Positions 1 through 10,346 of a stretch of DNA of 12,600 nt are shown piece by piece (position 1 is the stretch's first letter; every line of letters starts with the position of its first letter). The DNA lies in the NCBI GenBank assembly GCA_013911625.1, contig JACESW010000023.1, positions 1 to 12,600 of the forward strand, in the 5' to 3' direction. The notes under the pieces were generated by a model, which was not told where the DNA came from, ran no database searches, and saw only the letters and a program-made list of their open reading frames with translations. The translations under genes and the position numbers were made by a program. Source of the stretch: Cryomorphaceae bacterium. Its GTDB lineage: Bacteria > Bacteroidota > Bacteroidia > Flavobacteriales > Schleiferiaceae.

Positions 1-220
1 CTATTATATTGTTAAGGCTAATGCTATCAGCTACTTTGAAATGCAGGTGTATAATCGTCTTGGAAACATCTTATTCTACAGCAAAGACATCAATACTGGA
101 TGGGACGGTACTTTTGACAATGGCACATGCTATGAAGGCGTATATGTCGCGAAAATCATATATCGTGACCTTGAGGGCATAGAGTATGTGAAGTACCAGC
201 AGTTCACTTTGATGCGTTAG
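1..220 (+). CDS. C-terminal fragment of a T9SS type B sorted / gliding-associated surface protein (5' end outside window)
   Basis: An open frame enters at base 2 and ends with TAG at 218-220, giving 72 visible residues. The segment contains MQVYNRLGNILFYS, then GWDGTFDNG, then EGVYVAKIIYRD, and ends QQFTLMR. This order (NRxG..x..F, GWDG, G.Y.xKI, final strand ending in a basic residue) is the gliding-motility-associated C-terminal domain, the T9SS type B sorting signal of Bacteroidota. Proteins carrying it are exported by Sec, moved across the outer membrane by the type IX system and kept at or released from the cell surface; many are large adhesins with PKD or Ig-like repeats. Only the sorting domain is visible, so the function of the body of the protein cannot be stated. 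A strong terminator follows 16 bases after the stop, so this gene ends its transcript. Confidence 0.85.
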   Translation, partial: YYIVKANAISYFEMQVYNRLGNILFYSKDINTGWDGTFDNGTCYEGVYVAKIIYRDLEGIEYVKYQQFTLMR

Positions 221-236
221 AAAAATTTGAAAGCAT

Positions 237-270
237 AAAAAACCCGCAGGATGACCTGCGGGTTTTTTTT
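237..270. terminator. Bidirectional intrinsic terminator between convergent genes
   Basis: A 10-bp perfect stem (AACCCGCAGG at 241-250, CCTGCGGGTT at 255-264) with loop ATGA. It is preceded by an A-run (237-242) and followed by a T-run (263-270), so it works as an intrinsic terminator on both strands. It lies between the plus-strand T9SS cargo gene (stop at 220) and the minus-strand DUF2147 gene (stop at 287), and probably ends both transcripts. Confidence 0.9.
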
Positions 271-286
271 ATTCCGTAAGTGGCGC

Positions 287-718
287 TTACGCTCGGGTCC
301 AAACGGTACTTCGACCGAGCCAAGTGATGCCTAGGACATATCCTTTAAAGTACAGAGTGCCGTCCTCTTGCAGCAAACAATAGCATTCGTAGGTTTTGCC
401 GTTGTTTGGATCATAGATGGTGCCTTCTTGCCATTCCTTTTCAGACGAGTTCCATTTCAACTCTTTTAGAATGACAAGATTCATCAGTTGTCTTTTAGTA
501 AGCGCAGGGTCTTCATTGAATTCATCCACACGAGGCGTAGAGCCGTCGGAGTTCGCTGGGTCTTCTAACCAGATGATACGACCGTAATACAGACCTTTTT
601 CTTCGTAGATCTCAATCTTAGACGATTTGATATCGTTGTACCAAGTCCCTAAGATTTCATTCTGAGCAAAGGACTGAAGCCCTGCAAATAGGCTCAAAAC
701 TACAAGCCAATTTCTCAT
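287..718 (-). CDS. DUF2147 domain exported protein
   Basis: A 143-residue protein when started at the ATG at 718. Residues 1-19 (MRNWLVVLSLFAGLQSFAQ) form a typical Bacteroidota Sec signal peptide ending in FAQ, which is why I prefer this start to an in-frame one at 754 that would place 12 polar residues before it and overlap the upstream gene by 35 bases. The mature part shows the DUF2147 pattern in order: GTWYN (24-28), YYGRIIWLEDP (44-54), NEDPALTKRQLMNL (68-81), W..GTIYDPNNGKTYEC (96-112), DGTLYFKGYVLGITWLGRSTVWTR (119-142). The family is a small beta-rich periplasmic or outer-membrane-associated fold with no settled biochemical role. It is the last gene of the nadC-yihY operon; its ATG lies one base past the TGA of the upstream gene, which suggests translational coupling. 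Confidence 0.85.
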   Translation of the reverse strand: MRNWLVVLSLFAGLQSFAQNEILGTWYNDIKSSKIEIYEEKGLYYGRIIWLEDPANSDGSTPRVDEFNEDPALTKRQLMNLVILKELKWNSSEKEWQEGTIYDPNNGKTYECYCLLQEDGTLYFKGYVLGITWLGRSTVWTRA

Positions 719-719
719 G

Positions 720-1616
720 TCAGGAGTTTTTGAGTTCTCTGTCGTTCTTCGCACCGCTTACACTGGCGTTCAGCTCGAAGCCGATGATAAGGCCAAAGGC
801 ATTCACATAAATCCACAGGAGCATGATGAGTAGCGTACCTATAGAGCCGTAGAACTTGTTGTAGGTCGAGAAGTTTTCGACGTAGTAGCCGAATCCATTC
901 GAAGAAACAATGATTAAAATGGTCGCAAGGATAGATCCAGGACTGATGAATCGCCAATCGGTCCCTCGAACAGGTCCGTAGTTGTAGACCAATGAAATAC
1001 CCACTAAGATGGTCGCAAGCAAGACCAATAGACGCAACCAATAAATAATGGTCGCACTGTAGGCCAAAATATATCCTTGATCGGCAAGCCACCCTGTGAA
1101 TCCTTGAGAAAAGATTAGGGCTACTAACGCCACTAAAATCAGCATAGTTAGGGCGATGGTCAATAAGAATGCACTTAAGTATTGCCACCAGAAATTTTTG
1201 ACATCACGAATGTTATAACTAATCCCCAGATTAGAAACCAAAGAAAGTGTGCCGTTCGTTGCAAAAAGCATGGCTGCGATGAAGGTCACTGATAAGAGTC
1301 CACCGCGCTTGATTGTCAAAATATCTTCGATGGCATCAAAGGCCATGTCGTGGGTGGATGGCGGCAGTACATCGCCAAGCACTGCGAATAATTCCATTTG
1401 AAATGTATCAATAGGCAGATAGGCAATCAAGGTGAAAATAAAGATGATGCCTGGGAAGAGGGCTAAGAAAAAGCTAAAGCTTACAGAACCAGCACGCGTT
1501 GAAATAGCGCCTTCATAGATTCCTTGAAAAAAGAAATAGAGGACATCCCATACCGACAATCCGTCAAAGAATGGCGGTTTAATAAGGCTTAATGTATTAC
1601 GCAGGGCGCTGTACAT
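720..1616 (-). CDS. YihY/virulence factor BrkB family inner-membrane protein
   Basis: A 298-residue polytopic membrane protein, the usual length for the YihY/BrkB (UPF0761) family. About six hydrophobic segments are visible, near residues 42-66, 105-128, 143-170, 187-211, 226-245 and 256-283. The family's signature sits in the last membrane region: TYNKFYGSIGTLLIMLLWIY (251-270) followed by GFELNA (279-284); the ..GPVRG.DWRFISPG.. segment (214-227) before membrane segment five is also characteristic. The family was once annotated as ribonuclease BN, an assignment later corrected, and its transport or structural role is not firmly known. The gene starts 18 bases after the nadC stop and ends one base before the DUF2147 start, so it is the middle gene of a three-gene operon. 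Confidence 0.9.
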   Translation of the reverse strand: MYSALRNTLSLIKPPFFDGLSVWDVLYFFFQGIYEGAISTRAGSVSFSFFLALFPGIIFIFTLIAYLPIDTFQMELFAVLGDVLPPSTHDMAFDAIEDILTIKRGGLLSVTFIAAMLFATNGTLSLVSNLGISYNIRDVKNFWWQYLSAFLLTIALTMLILVALVALIFSQGFTGWLADQGYILAYSATIIYWLRLLVLLATILVGISLVYNYGPVRGTDWRFISPGSILATILIIVSSNGFGYYVENFSTYNKFYGSIGTLLIMLLWIYVNAFGLIIGFELNASVSGAKNDRELKNS

Positions 1617-1634
1617 AGTTAAACAGGTTACTTA

Positions 1635-2501
1635 TTATTGATCAATGGCTTTTAAGGACATATCTAAACTAGCAATTTGATGGGTAAGTGCGCCAATACT
1701 TATAAAATCTACTCCACATTCTGCATAAGCAACCAGTGATTCTTTTGTAATCCCACCGCTACTTTCCGTTTCGGCTTGGTCACCAATTAGGGCAACTGCC
1801 TCCACAGTTTGTGTTGGAGTGAAGTTGTCGAGCATGATGCGGTCTGCGCCAGCTTCTAAGGCTTGACGTACCTCGTTCAAATCTCTGGTTTCAACCTCGA
1901 TCTTCAGGTCTTTATCCTTAGACGCTAGGTATGTGCGAACACGTTTTACGGCAGGTAAAATACCTCCAGCAAAATCAATGTGATTGTCTTTGAGCATAAT
2001 CATATCGTACAATCCCATGCGGTGATTGCCTCCACCGCCCAATTGTACCGCCCACTTTTCTAGTATTCGTAAACCAGGTGTGGTTTTACGCGTATCCAAC
2101 ACTGTACACTTAGTATGCGATATCATGGCAGCGTATCTTGAAGCACTCGTTGCAATCCCTGATAGGCGCTGCATGTAATTCAATACTAGTCGCTCTGACT
2201 GCAATAATTTGACAGCATTTCCGTCTACTTCTAAGACAATATCCCCAGGTGAAATGGCACTTCCGTCCTTGATGAAGACCTTAACTACTGCTGAAGGATC
2301 AATATATGTGAATAGGTATTCTGCAAGAGCGACACCTGCAATAATTCCAGGCTCCTTAATGAGCAAACGAGCCCTTCCTCGCTTTTGAACATCTAGACAG
2401 CTCAGCGAACTATGGTCACCGTCACCAATATCCTCGGCAATTGCAAGGTCAAAAGATGGTAGAAGCGCCTTAAAATCTGGAGTCCAATTTCTTGAAGTCA
2501 T
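1635..2501 (-). CDS. nadC: Nicotinate-nucleotide pyrophosphorylase, carboxylating (quinolinate phosphoribosyltransferase)
   Basis: This cytoplasmic enzyme converts quinolinate and PRPP to nicotinate mononucleotide, CO2 and pyrophosphate, the entry of the de novo pathway into NAD. The ATG at 2501 gives 288 residues, the normal family length. An in-frame ATG at 2543 would add a 14-residue non-conserved extension reaching into the divergent promoter region, so I reject it. Family motifs in order: EDIGDGDHSSLS (23-34), SERLVLNYMQRLSGIAT (102-118), DTRKTTPGLR (136-145), GGGNHRMGLYDMIMLKDNHI (156-175), IEVET (201-205), MLDNF (223-227) and ESSGGI (246-251). R104, R138, K139, H160, R161, K171, E202 and D225 sit where the family has its substrate-binding and catalytic residues. 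No quinolinate synthase or aspartate oxidase gene (nadA, nadB) is in the window. It is the first gene of the minus-strand operon, divergent from rlmH. Confidence 0.96.
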   Translation of the reverse strand: MTSRNWTPDFKALLPSFDLAIAEDIGDGDHSSLSCLDVQKRGRARLLIKEPGIIAGVALAEYLFTYIDPSAVVKVFIKDGSAISPGDIVLEVDGNAVKLLQSERLVLNYMQRLSGIATSASRYAAMISHTKCTVLDTRKTTPGLRILEKWAVQLGGGGNHRMGLYDMIMLKDNHIDFAGGILPAVKRVRTYLASKDKDLKIEVETRDLNEVRQALEAGADRIMLDNFTPTQTVEAVALIGDQAETESSGGITKESLVAYAECGVDFISIGALTHQIASLDMSLKAIDQ

Positions 2502-2556
2502 AAAATACTCAACTCTTTGGTAGGTCTGCCGGCAAGTTAGCATCTTTGCCCTAGCT
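2502..2556. promoter_or_regulatory. Divergent nadC / rlmH promoter region with TGCCGGCA palindrome
   Basis: The 55 bases between the divergent starts of nadC and rlmH must hold both promoters. For rlmH, CATCTTTG at 2541-2548 matches the Bacteroidota -7 consensus TAnnTTTG at all but the first base, and a TTTG at 2516-2519 lies 21 bases upstream as a possible -33 element; the leader would be only a few bases. For nadC only a weak candidate (TAACTTG read on the minus strand, 2539-2533) is visible. A perfect 8-bp palindrome, TGCCGGCA (2527-2534), sits between the two candidate rlmH boxes and could be an operator; this is inference from position alone. Confidence 0.45.
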
Positions 2557-3030
2557 ATGAAGATTGTATTTCTCGTTATTGGTAAAACTTCTGAACGCTG
2601 GATAGAGGACGGAATGAACGTGTTCTTTAAGCGGTTGAAGCATTATCAAAAGACTGAATTCCATGCTTTGCCTGATGTCAAAGGCGGTGGAAAGATGACT
2701 CCTGAGGCTCTTAAAGAAGCCGAAGCAGCGGTCTATGAGAAGTTTATAGAGTCTACGGATACAGTAGTCCTCCTCGATGAAAATGGCAAAGAGTACCACA
2801 GCCGTGGATTTGCCAATCAGATTCAAAAGTGGCGCAATGCGGGTCCAAAAAGATTGGTTTTTATTGTTGGGGGTGCTTTTGGTTTTGCTCCTTCGATGTA
2901 CGAAAGGTCAAACGCACAAGTCTCAATGAGTAAAATGACCACCTCGCACCAATTGATTCGTGTAATTTTCCTCGAGCAACTTTACCGTGCAATGACGATA
3001 TTGCGAGGAGAACCTTACCACAACGATTAA
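2557..3030 (+). CDS. rlmH: 23S rRNA (pseudouridine1915-N3)-methyltransferase RlmH
   Basis: A 157-residue SPOUT-class methyltransferase, full length for the family. It N3-methylates pseudouridine 1915 in helix 69 of 23S rRNA on assembled 70S ribosomes, using S-adenosylmethionine. The knotted SAM-binding part is clear: VVLLDENGKEYHSRGFA (70-86), RLVFIVGGAFGF (99-110) with the glycine-rich loop, then SMSKMTTSHQLIRVIFLEQL (123-142) and YRAMTILRGEPYHND (143-157). The C-terminal YHxD takes the place of the family's usual YHxE-type ending. The N-terminus KIVFLVIGKT starts the first strand, which fixes the ATG at 2557. The gene is divergent from nadC and lies 7 bases before holA, so rlmH and holA probably share a transcript. 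Confidence 0.95.
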   Translation: MKIVFLVIGKTSERWIEDGMNVFFKRLKHYQKTEFHALPDVKGGGKMTPEALKEAEAAVYEKFIESTDTVVLLDENGKEYHSRGFANQIQKWRNAGPKRLVFIVGGAFGFAPSMYERSNAQVSMSKMTTSHQLIRVIFLEQLYRAMTILRGEPYHND

Positions 3031-3037
3031 TCGAATT

Positions 3038-4051
3038 ATGGCAGCCAATTCTTTTGACGGCATTTTACGAGATTTAAAGGCGGGCAAATATGCACCGGTG
3101 TACTTCTTTTCAGGAGAGGAGCCTTTCTATGCCCAACAATTGTTGGACTACATCGAACATAACGCGTTGGACGAGGCAGAGCGGAGTTTTAATCAGACCG
3201 TCCTTTACGGTAAGGACACCAACATGCTCCAAATTCTCGAGGAAGCCAAGCGCTTTCCTATGATGAGTGATAAAATGGTGGTCTTGGTGAAAGAAGCGCA
3301 GCACCTCAAGGCTGCAGACTGGGAATTACTCTCCGGTTATCTCGAGCAACCGCAGCCTTCTACTATATTGGCTTTCGGCCACATGCATAAAAAGTTGGAT
3401 AAGCGGTCCAAGTCGGGCAAGGCAATTAAGGCAAAGACGGTTTTCTTGGAAAGTGATCCGCTGCGCGATTACCAGGTCATTCCTTGGTTAGAAGGACAGC
3501 TAGGATCCAAAGGATTCCAGGCAAGCACTGCAGTCGTTGCAGCAATGGCCGAGCAAGTAGGGACCGATCTGAGTCGCTTGTTCAAAGAAGTGGACAAGCT
3601 CGATGTAGCGATGGGTGAGAATCGCTCCTTGACCCCCGAGGATATTGAACGCCACATCGGTATTTCGAAAGATTACAACAACTTTGAGTTGGTAGCGGCG
3701 ATTGCCTACCGGGACCTGGCAAAGGCATTTAAAATTGTCCACTATTTCTCGAAAAACCCTAAGGAGCATCCTGTTCAGATGATCACGGGAATACTCTTCA
3801 ATTTCGTCAATAACCTCATTCAGTACCACAGTATGAAGGGCAAGGCCGAAAAGCAGATTGCCTCGGCGCTCAAAGTGCATCCGTACTTTTTGAAACAGTT
3901 TTCTGCCGCTGCTAGGCATTACAACAACGACCAAGCTCACATGATGCTCGCTGAATTGCTTGAGTTTGATAGAAAGTGTAAAGGGGTCATTCCTTCGAGT
4001 TCGAATGAATATGAACACCTACGGGAATGGCTCATAAAATGTGCACTTTAG
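3038..4051 (+). CDS. holA: DNA polymerase III delta subunit (clamp-loader wrench)
   Basis: The delta subunit of the clamp loader opens the beta sliding clamp during loading onto primed DNA. The protein has 337 residues, normal for HolA. The N-terminal AAA+-like region starts with DGILRDLKAGKYAPVYFFSG (7-26) followed by EEPFY, a degenerate P-loop position as in other delta subunits, which do not hydrolyse ATP. RFPMMSDKMVVLVKEAQHLK resembles the family's 'LPF(F)...R.VVV.' strand, followed by a helix and the segment EQVGTDLSRLFKEVDKL (about 177-193) that closes the second domain, then ISKDYNNFELVAAIAYRDLAKA in the third. The C-terminal helical domain (about 215-337) carries YFLKQF and ends in a helix. 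It follows rlmH by 7 bases. The next gene has its own -7 box, so the operon may end here, although no terminator is seen. Confidence 0.93.
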   Translation: MAANSFDGILRDLKAGKYAPVYFFSGEEPFYAQQLLDYIEHNALDEAERSFNQTVLYGKDTNMLQILEEAKRFPMMSDKMVVLVKEAQHLKAADWELLSGYLEQPQPSTILAFGHMHKKLDKRSKSGKAIKAKTVFLESDPLRDYQVIPWLEGQLGSKGFQASTAVVAAMAEQVGTDLSRLFKEVDKLDVAMGENRSLTPEDIERHIGISKDYNNFELVAAIAYRDLAKAFKIVHYFSKNPKEHPVQMITGILFNFVNNLIQYHSMKGKAEKQIASALKVHPYFLKQFSAAARHYNNDQAHMMLAELLEFDRKCKGVIPSSSNEYEHLREWLIKCAL

Positions 4052-4055
4052 ACCG

Positions 4056-4063
4056 TACCTTTG
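4056..4063 (+). promoter_or_regulatory. Candidate -7 promoter box of the TonB-dependent receptor gene
   Basis: TACCTTTG matches the Bacteroidota primary sigma -7 consensus TAnnTTTG at every defined base. It lies 5 bases after the holA stop and 18 bases before the receptor ATG, implying a leader of roughly 10 bases. I see no good TTG -33 element at the usual 19-21 base distance, so strength is uncertain. Confidence 0.5.
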
Positions 4064-4081
4064 GGTGACCCATACGTATAG

Positions 4082-8055
<3,974 letters not shown>

Positions 8056-8056
8056 C

Positions 8057-9847
8057 ATGGAGGAGAATAAAGGAATAGATAAGAATCAAATCGCCGGATT
8101 TTTGCTCATTGGAGCAATCATGCTTGGCTTTTTATGGTGGAACAGCAGTAATGCACCTGAAGTTCAGCCTGAAAGCAGTACTGAGGTAGTTGAAGAAGTA
8201 GCAGCCGATGCACTGAGTGAAGATGCCAAGCCTGCTTTGGAAGTGGAAGCTGTGGCCGATTCAAATGCATTTACAGCGCAACAGGTAACCATCAGCAATG
8301 CTGAGTTAAGTTTGACCTTCTCTTCAGCAGGAGCATCGCTAACAAGTGCAGCATTAGCAGATTACCATACATACGACGACACTGCTAAAACTGAAGCGCT
8401 TGATTTGGTAAAAGGAAATAGCCAGGTGTTCGATCTGCAACTTCCTGGAGGCGATGCATTGAGCGCCAAAGAGTTCGAGATTGTATCGAGTGCTCCTCGT
8501 TCAGTGGTCTTTTCTGACGGTACTACTAAGGTGAGTATTGAACTGGCAGAGGTAGGGTACGATTATTCCTTTGTGGTAACCGGTACTGCAAATGCTACAG
8601 GAAAACCAGAACTATACTGGGAGCGCAGTGCACAGCGTACAGAGAAAGGTATTAGTACGGAGCGCCAATATTCAAGCTTTGTCTACCAGGTCACCGAAGA
8701 CGGCGATGTAGAGCATCTTGCCGGTCGTGGTTCGGACGATAGTGAAGCAACCGAACCGATCAACTGGTTGGCGCAAAAACAGCGTTTCTTTTCATTAATT
8801 GTTCATCCTGAGCAAGGATTTACCACTGCAAATATTGCAACAGTTAATGGCGACGATAAGAACGAAAATCTCATCAAGGAATACACGGCTACGGCAACGT
8901 TGAATCAGACTGTGAGTGGTGCGTATACGCTTCCATTTAAAATGTATGCGGGCCCAAATCAATATCAATTACTAAAAACCTATGGACAGGGTTACGAGAA
9001 GGCCATCAACTTTGGTTGGGGGATTTTCGGAGCTATTGGTCGCGGGGTTGTAGTGCCTATTTTCAATTGGCTTGAAGGCTACGGTTTTGGGTATGGTTTG
9101 ATCATTTTAATCATGGTGTTGATCATCAAATTGACACTTAGCCCATTAACCTTTGCTTCATACCGTTCAATGGCGAAGATGCGTGTTCTGAAGCCAGCGA
9201 TTGATAAGATTAACGAAAAGTATCCGGCAGATAAGGATAAAGTACAAAAACAACAAGCGATCATGAATTTGTACCGTGAAGCCGGAGCAAGCCCATTAGG
9301 CGGTTGTGTTCCAGTAATTGTACAAATGCCTATCCTATTCGCGATGTTCCGATTCTTCCCTGCATCGATAGAGTTGCGTGGAGAGAGCTTCCTATGGGCG
9401 ACCGATCTGAGTACATACGATAGCATTATTTCATGGTCGACAGAGATTCCACTTATCTCGACGTTCTTTGGAAACCACCTTTCGCTGTTCACCTTGCTTA
9501 TGACCGTTTCGACGATTCTCTACACTTGGATGAACCAGCAAATGACTCCTCAAACTGGTTCGAGTGAGCAGATGAAGCAGATGCGTGTCATCATGTATTT
9601 GATGCCTGTAATGTTCATGTTCGTGTTGAATAGCTTCCCGTCAGGATTGACGTACTACTATTTCTTATCGAACATCATAACCTTCTCTATGCAGTGGGGT
9701 ATTCGTAAGACTGTAAACGACGATGCCATCTTGGCCAAGATTGAGGAAAAACGCACTCAGCCTAAGAAGGAGAGTAAGTTCCAGCAGCGTCTTGCAGAAA
9801 TGCAACGCCAGCAGAATAAAAATAGATCTCAACGCAGAAACGGATAA
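8057..9847 (+). CDS. yidC: Membrane protein insertase YidC (Oxa1 family, Gram-negative type)
   Basis: YidC inserts and folds inner-membrane proteins, alone or with SecYEG. The protein has 596 residues. Segment 1 spans about 11-28 (IAGFLLIGAIMLGFLWW). An acidic linker (about 35-70) leads to the large periplasmic beta-sandwich domain (about 75-320). The conserved insertase core follows: segment two about 343-365 ending LTLSPLTFASYRSMAKMRVL (359-378), a cytoplasmic coiled hairpin (about 379-408), YREAGASPLGGCVPVIVQMP (406-425), then membrane segments near 415-433, 475-491 and 511-545 with NSFPSGLTYYYFLSNI (525-540). Lys358 stands where Escherichia coli has the groove Arg366, so the positive charge in the hydrophilic groove is kept as lysine. 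The tail 551-596 is strongly basic (ends NRSQRRNG), suited to ribosome contact. One base after pyrG; terminator at 9875. Confidence 0.97.
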   Translation: MEENKGIDKNQIAGFLLIGAIMLGFLWWNSSNAPEVQPESSTEVVEEVAADALSEDAKPALEVEAVADSNAFTAQQVTISNAELSLTFSSAGASLTSAALADYHTYDDTAKTEALDLVKGNSQVFDLQLPGGDALSAKEFEIVSSAPRSVVFSDGTTKVSIELAEVGYDYSFVVTGTANATGKPELYWERSAQRTEKGISTERQYSSFVYQVTEDGDVEHLAGRGSDDSEATEPINWLAQKQRFFSLIVHPEQGFTTANIATVNGDDKNENLIKEYTATATLNQTVSGAYTLPFKMYAGPNQYQLLKTYGQGYEKAINFGWGIFGAIGRGVVVPIFNWLEGYGFGYGLIILIMVLIIKLTLSPLTFASYRSMAKMRVLKPAIDKINEKYPADKDKVQKQQAIMNLYREAGASPLGGCVPVIVQMPILFAMFRFFPASIELRGESFLWATDLSTYDSIISWSTEIPLISTFFGNHLSLFTLLMTVSTILYTWMNQQMTPQTGSSEQMKQMRVIMYLMPVMFMFVLNSFPSGLTYYYFLSNIITFSMQWGIRKTVNDDAILAKIEEKRTQPKKESKFQQRLAEMQRQQNKNRSQRRNG

Positions 9848-9874
9848 TCTTTTCTATGAGCGTATTGTATAAGA

Positions 9875-9900
9875 GAGCCCCGCAGATTTCTGTGGGGCTC
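9875..9900 (+). terminator. Intrinsic terminator of the pyrG-yidC operon
   Basis: A 12-bp stem from 9875 to 9900, GAGCCCCGCAGA paired with TCTGTGGGGCTC around a TT loop, with one G-T wobble. It begins 28 bases after the yidC stop. The tail CTTGTTT is only moderately T-rich. The minus-strand gene at 9906-10280 ends five bases beyond it, so the hairpin may also end that transcript, though the minus-strand tail (TCTCTTAT) is weak. Confidence 0.8.
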
Positions 9901-9905
9901 CTTGT

Positions 9906-10280
9906 TTAACACATCTCAATGGTTCGCTTTTCGAAATCAATGATGATCGGGCCACCAGTGCAGCCGCCAATCTCATTACGATCAACATCACTTTCATCGT
10001 TACTTATCATCCAAGCACCGCTTTTATGTCGACGCAGCGTACCTTCCTCCCAAACATCTCCAGGTTTAGCGAACATCCATATTGCATTCGAGTTCTCGGA
10101 AATAAGCAGAGCTACATGTCCGTCTTCAACGACTACGATGATTTCATCCCCCAAGGATTTGCCTCCCAATTCTGCGAAGACTACTTCATAGGTATAGGTA
10201 CCGTTCGCTGGCACTTCACTTTGTGGATGGTTGGAGAGCATCATCAGTACGCCGATGATTATGGAGGGTAGAAATCGCAT
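9906..10280 (-). CDS. Small exported protein of unknown function
   Basis: A 124-residue protein that I cannot assign to a named family. Residues 1-16 (MRFLPSIIIGVLMMLS) are a hydrophobic N-terminus with one preceding Arg, consistent with a signal peptide or anchor, followed by NHPQSEVPANG. The rest is short, acidic and strand-rich: NGTYTYEVVFAELGGKSLGD (26-45), IIVVVEDGHVALLI (47-60), WEEGTLRRHKSGAWMIS (77-93), GGCTGGPIIIDFEKRTIEMC (105-124). From memory, small secreted Bacteroidota proteins with an NGTYTY..AFAE.GGKSLG start and a GGC..GP..IDF ending exist, so it is likely a conserved lineage family; I could not check this. The two cysteines (107 and 124) could form a disulfide in the periplasm. 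A strong terminator lies 11 bases upstream of its ATG. Two plus-strand open frames over this region are shadows: they lack signal or family features. Confidence 0.75.
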   Translation of the reverse strand: MRFLPSIIIGVLMMLSNHPQSEVPANGTYTYEVVFAELGGKSLGDEIIVVVEDGHVALLISENSNAIWMFAKPGDVWEEGTLRRHKSGAWMISNDESDVDRNEIGGCTGGPIIIDFEKRTIEMC

Positions 10281-10291
10281 AAACTCAATAT

Positions 10292-10327
10292 AAAAAAAGC
10301 CCCGCAGTTTCCTGCGGGGCTTTTTTT
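10292..10327. terminator. Strong symmetric intrinsic terminator behind the Omp28-like gene
   Basis: A perfect inverted repeat: A7 (10292-10298), GCCCCGCAG (10299-10307), loop TTTC (10308-10311), CTGCGGGGC (10312-10320), T7 (10321-10327). It reads as a terminator on either strand. On the minus strand it lies 19 bases after the stop of the Omp28-like gene (10347) and ends 11 bases before the ATG of the next minus-strand gene (10280), so it separates two genes that point the same way. Confidence 0.92.
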
Positions 10328-10346
10328 ATTTTATGTGGAACGATGA

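Noticed and set aside
276..290. GTAAG...CTTAC mini-hairpin at the end of the DUF2147 gene
   Set aside because: A five-base stem over the stop codon, right next to a much stronger terminator; most likely chance.
719..754. An upstream in-frame start for the DUF2147 gene at 754
   Set aside because: It would place 12 charged or polar residues before a good signal peptide and overlap the upstream gene; the ATG at 718 is the better choice.
715..1188. A 157-codon minus-strand open frame over the yihY-like gene
   Set aside because: It overlaps a well-supported membrane protein in another frame, is rich in Cys, His and Arg with no fold-like pattern, and has no family resemblance.
2502..2543. An upstream in-frame start for nadC at 2543
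   Set aside because: It would add 14 non-conserved residues and leave almost no room for the divergent promoters; the ATG at 2501 gives the normal family length.
3500..4018. A 172-codon minus-strand open frame inside holA
   Set aside because: It lies antisense within a clear holA gene and shows no recognisable domain, so it is a shadow frame.
9079..9492. A 137-codon minus-strand open frame inside yidC
   Set aside because: It is antisense to the most conserved part of yidC; the frame is open because of the constrained codons of the real gene.
9919..10271. Two plus-strand open frames across the small exported-protein gene
   Set aside because: The minus-strand frame has a signal-like N-terminus and balanced composition; the plus-strand frames are Ser/Pro-rich or irregular and begin inside the terminal codons of the other gene.
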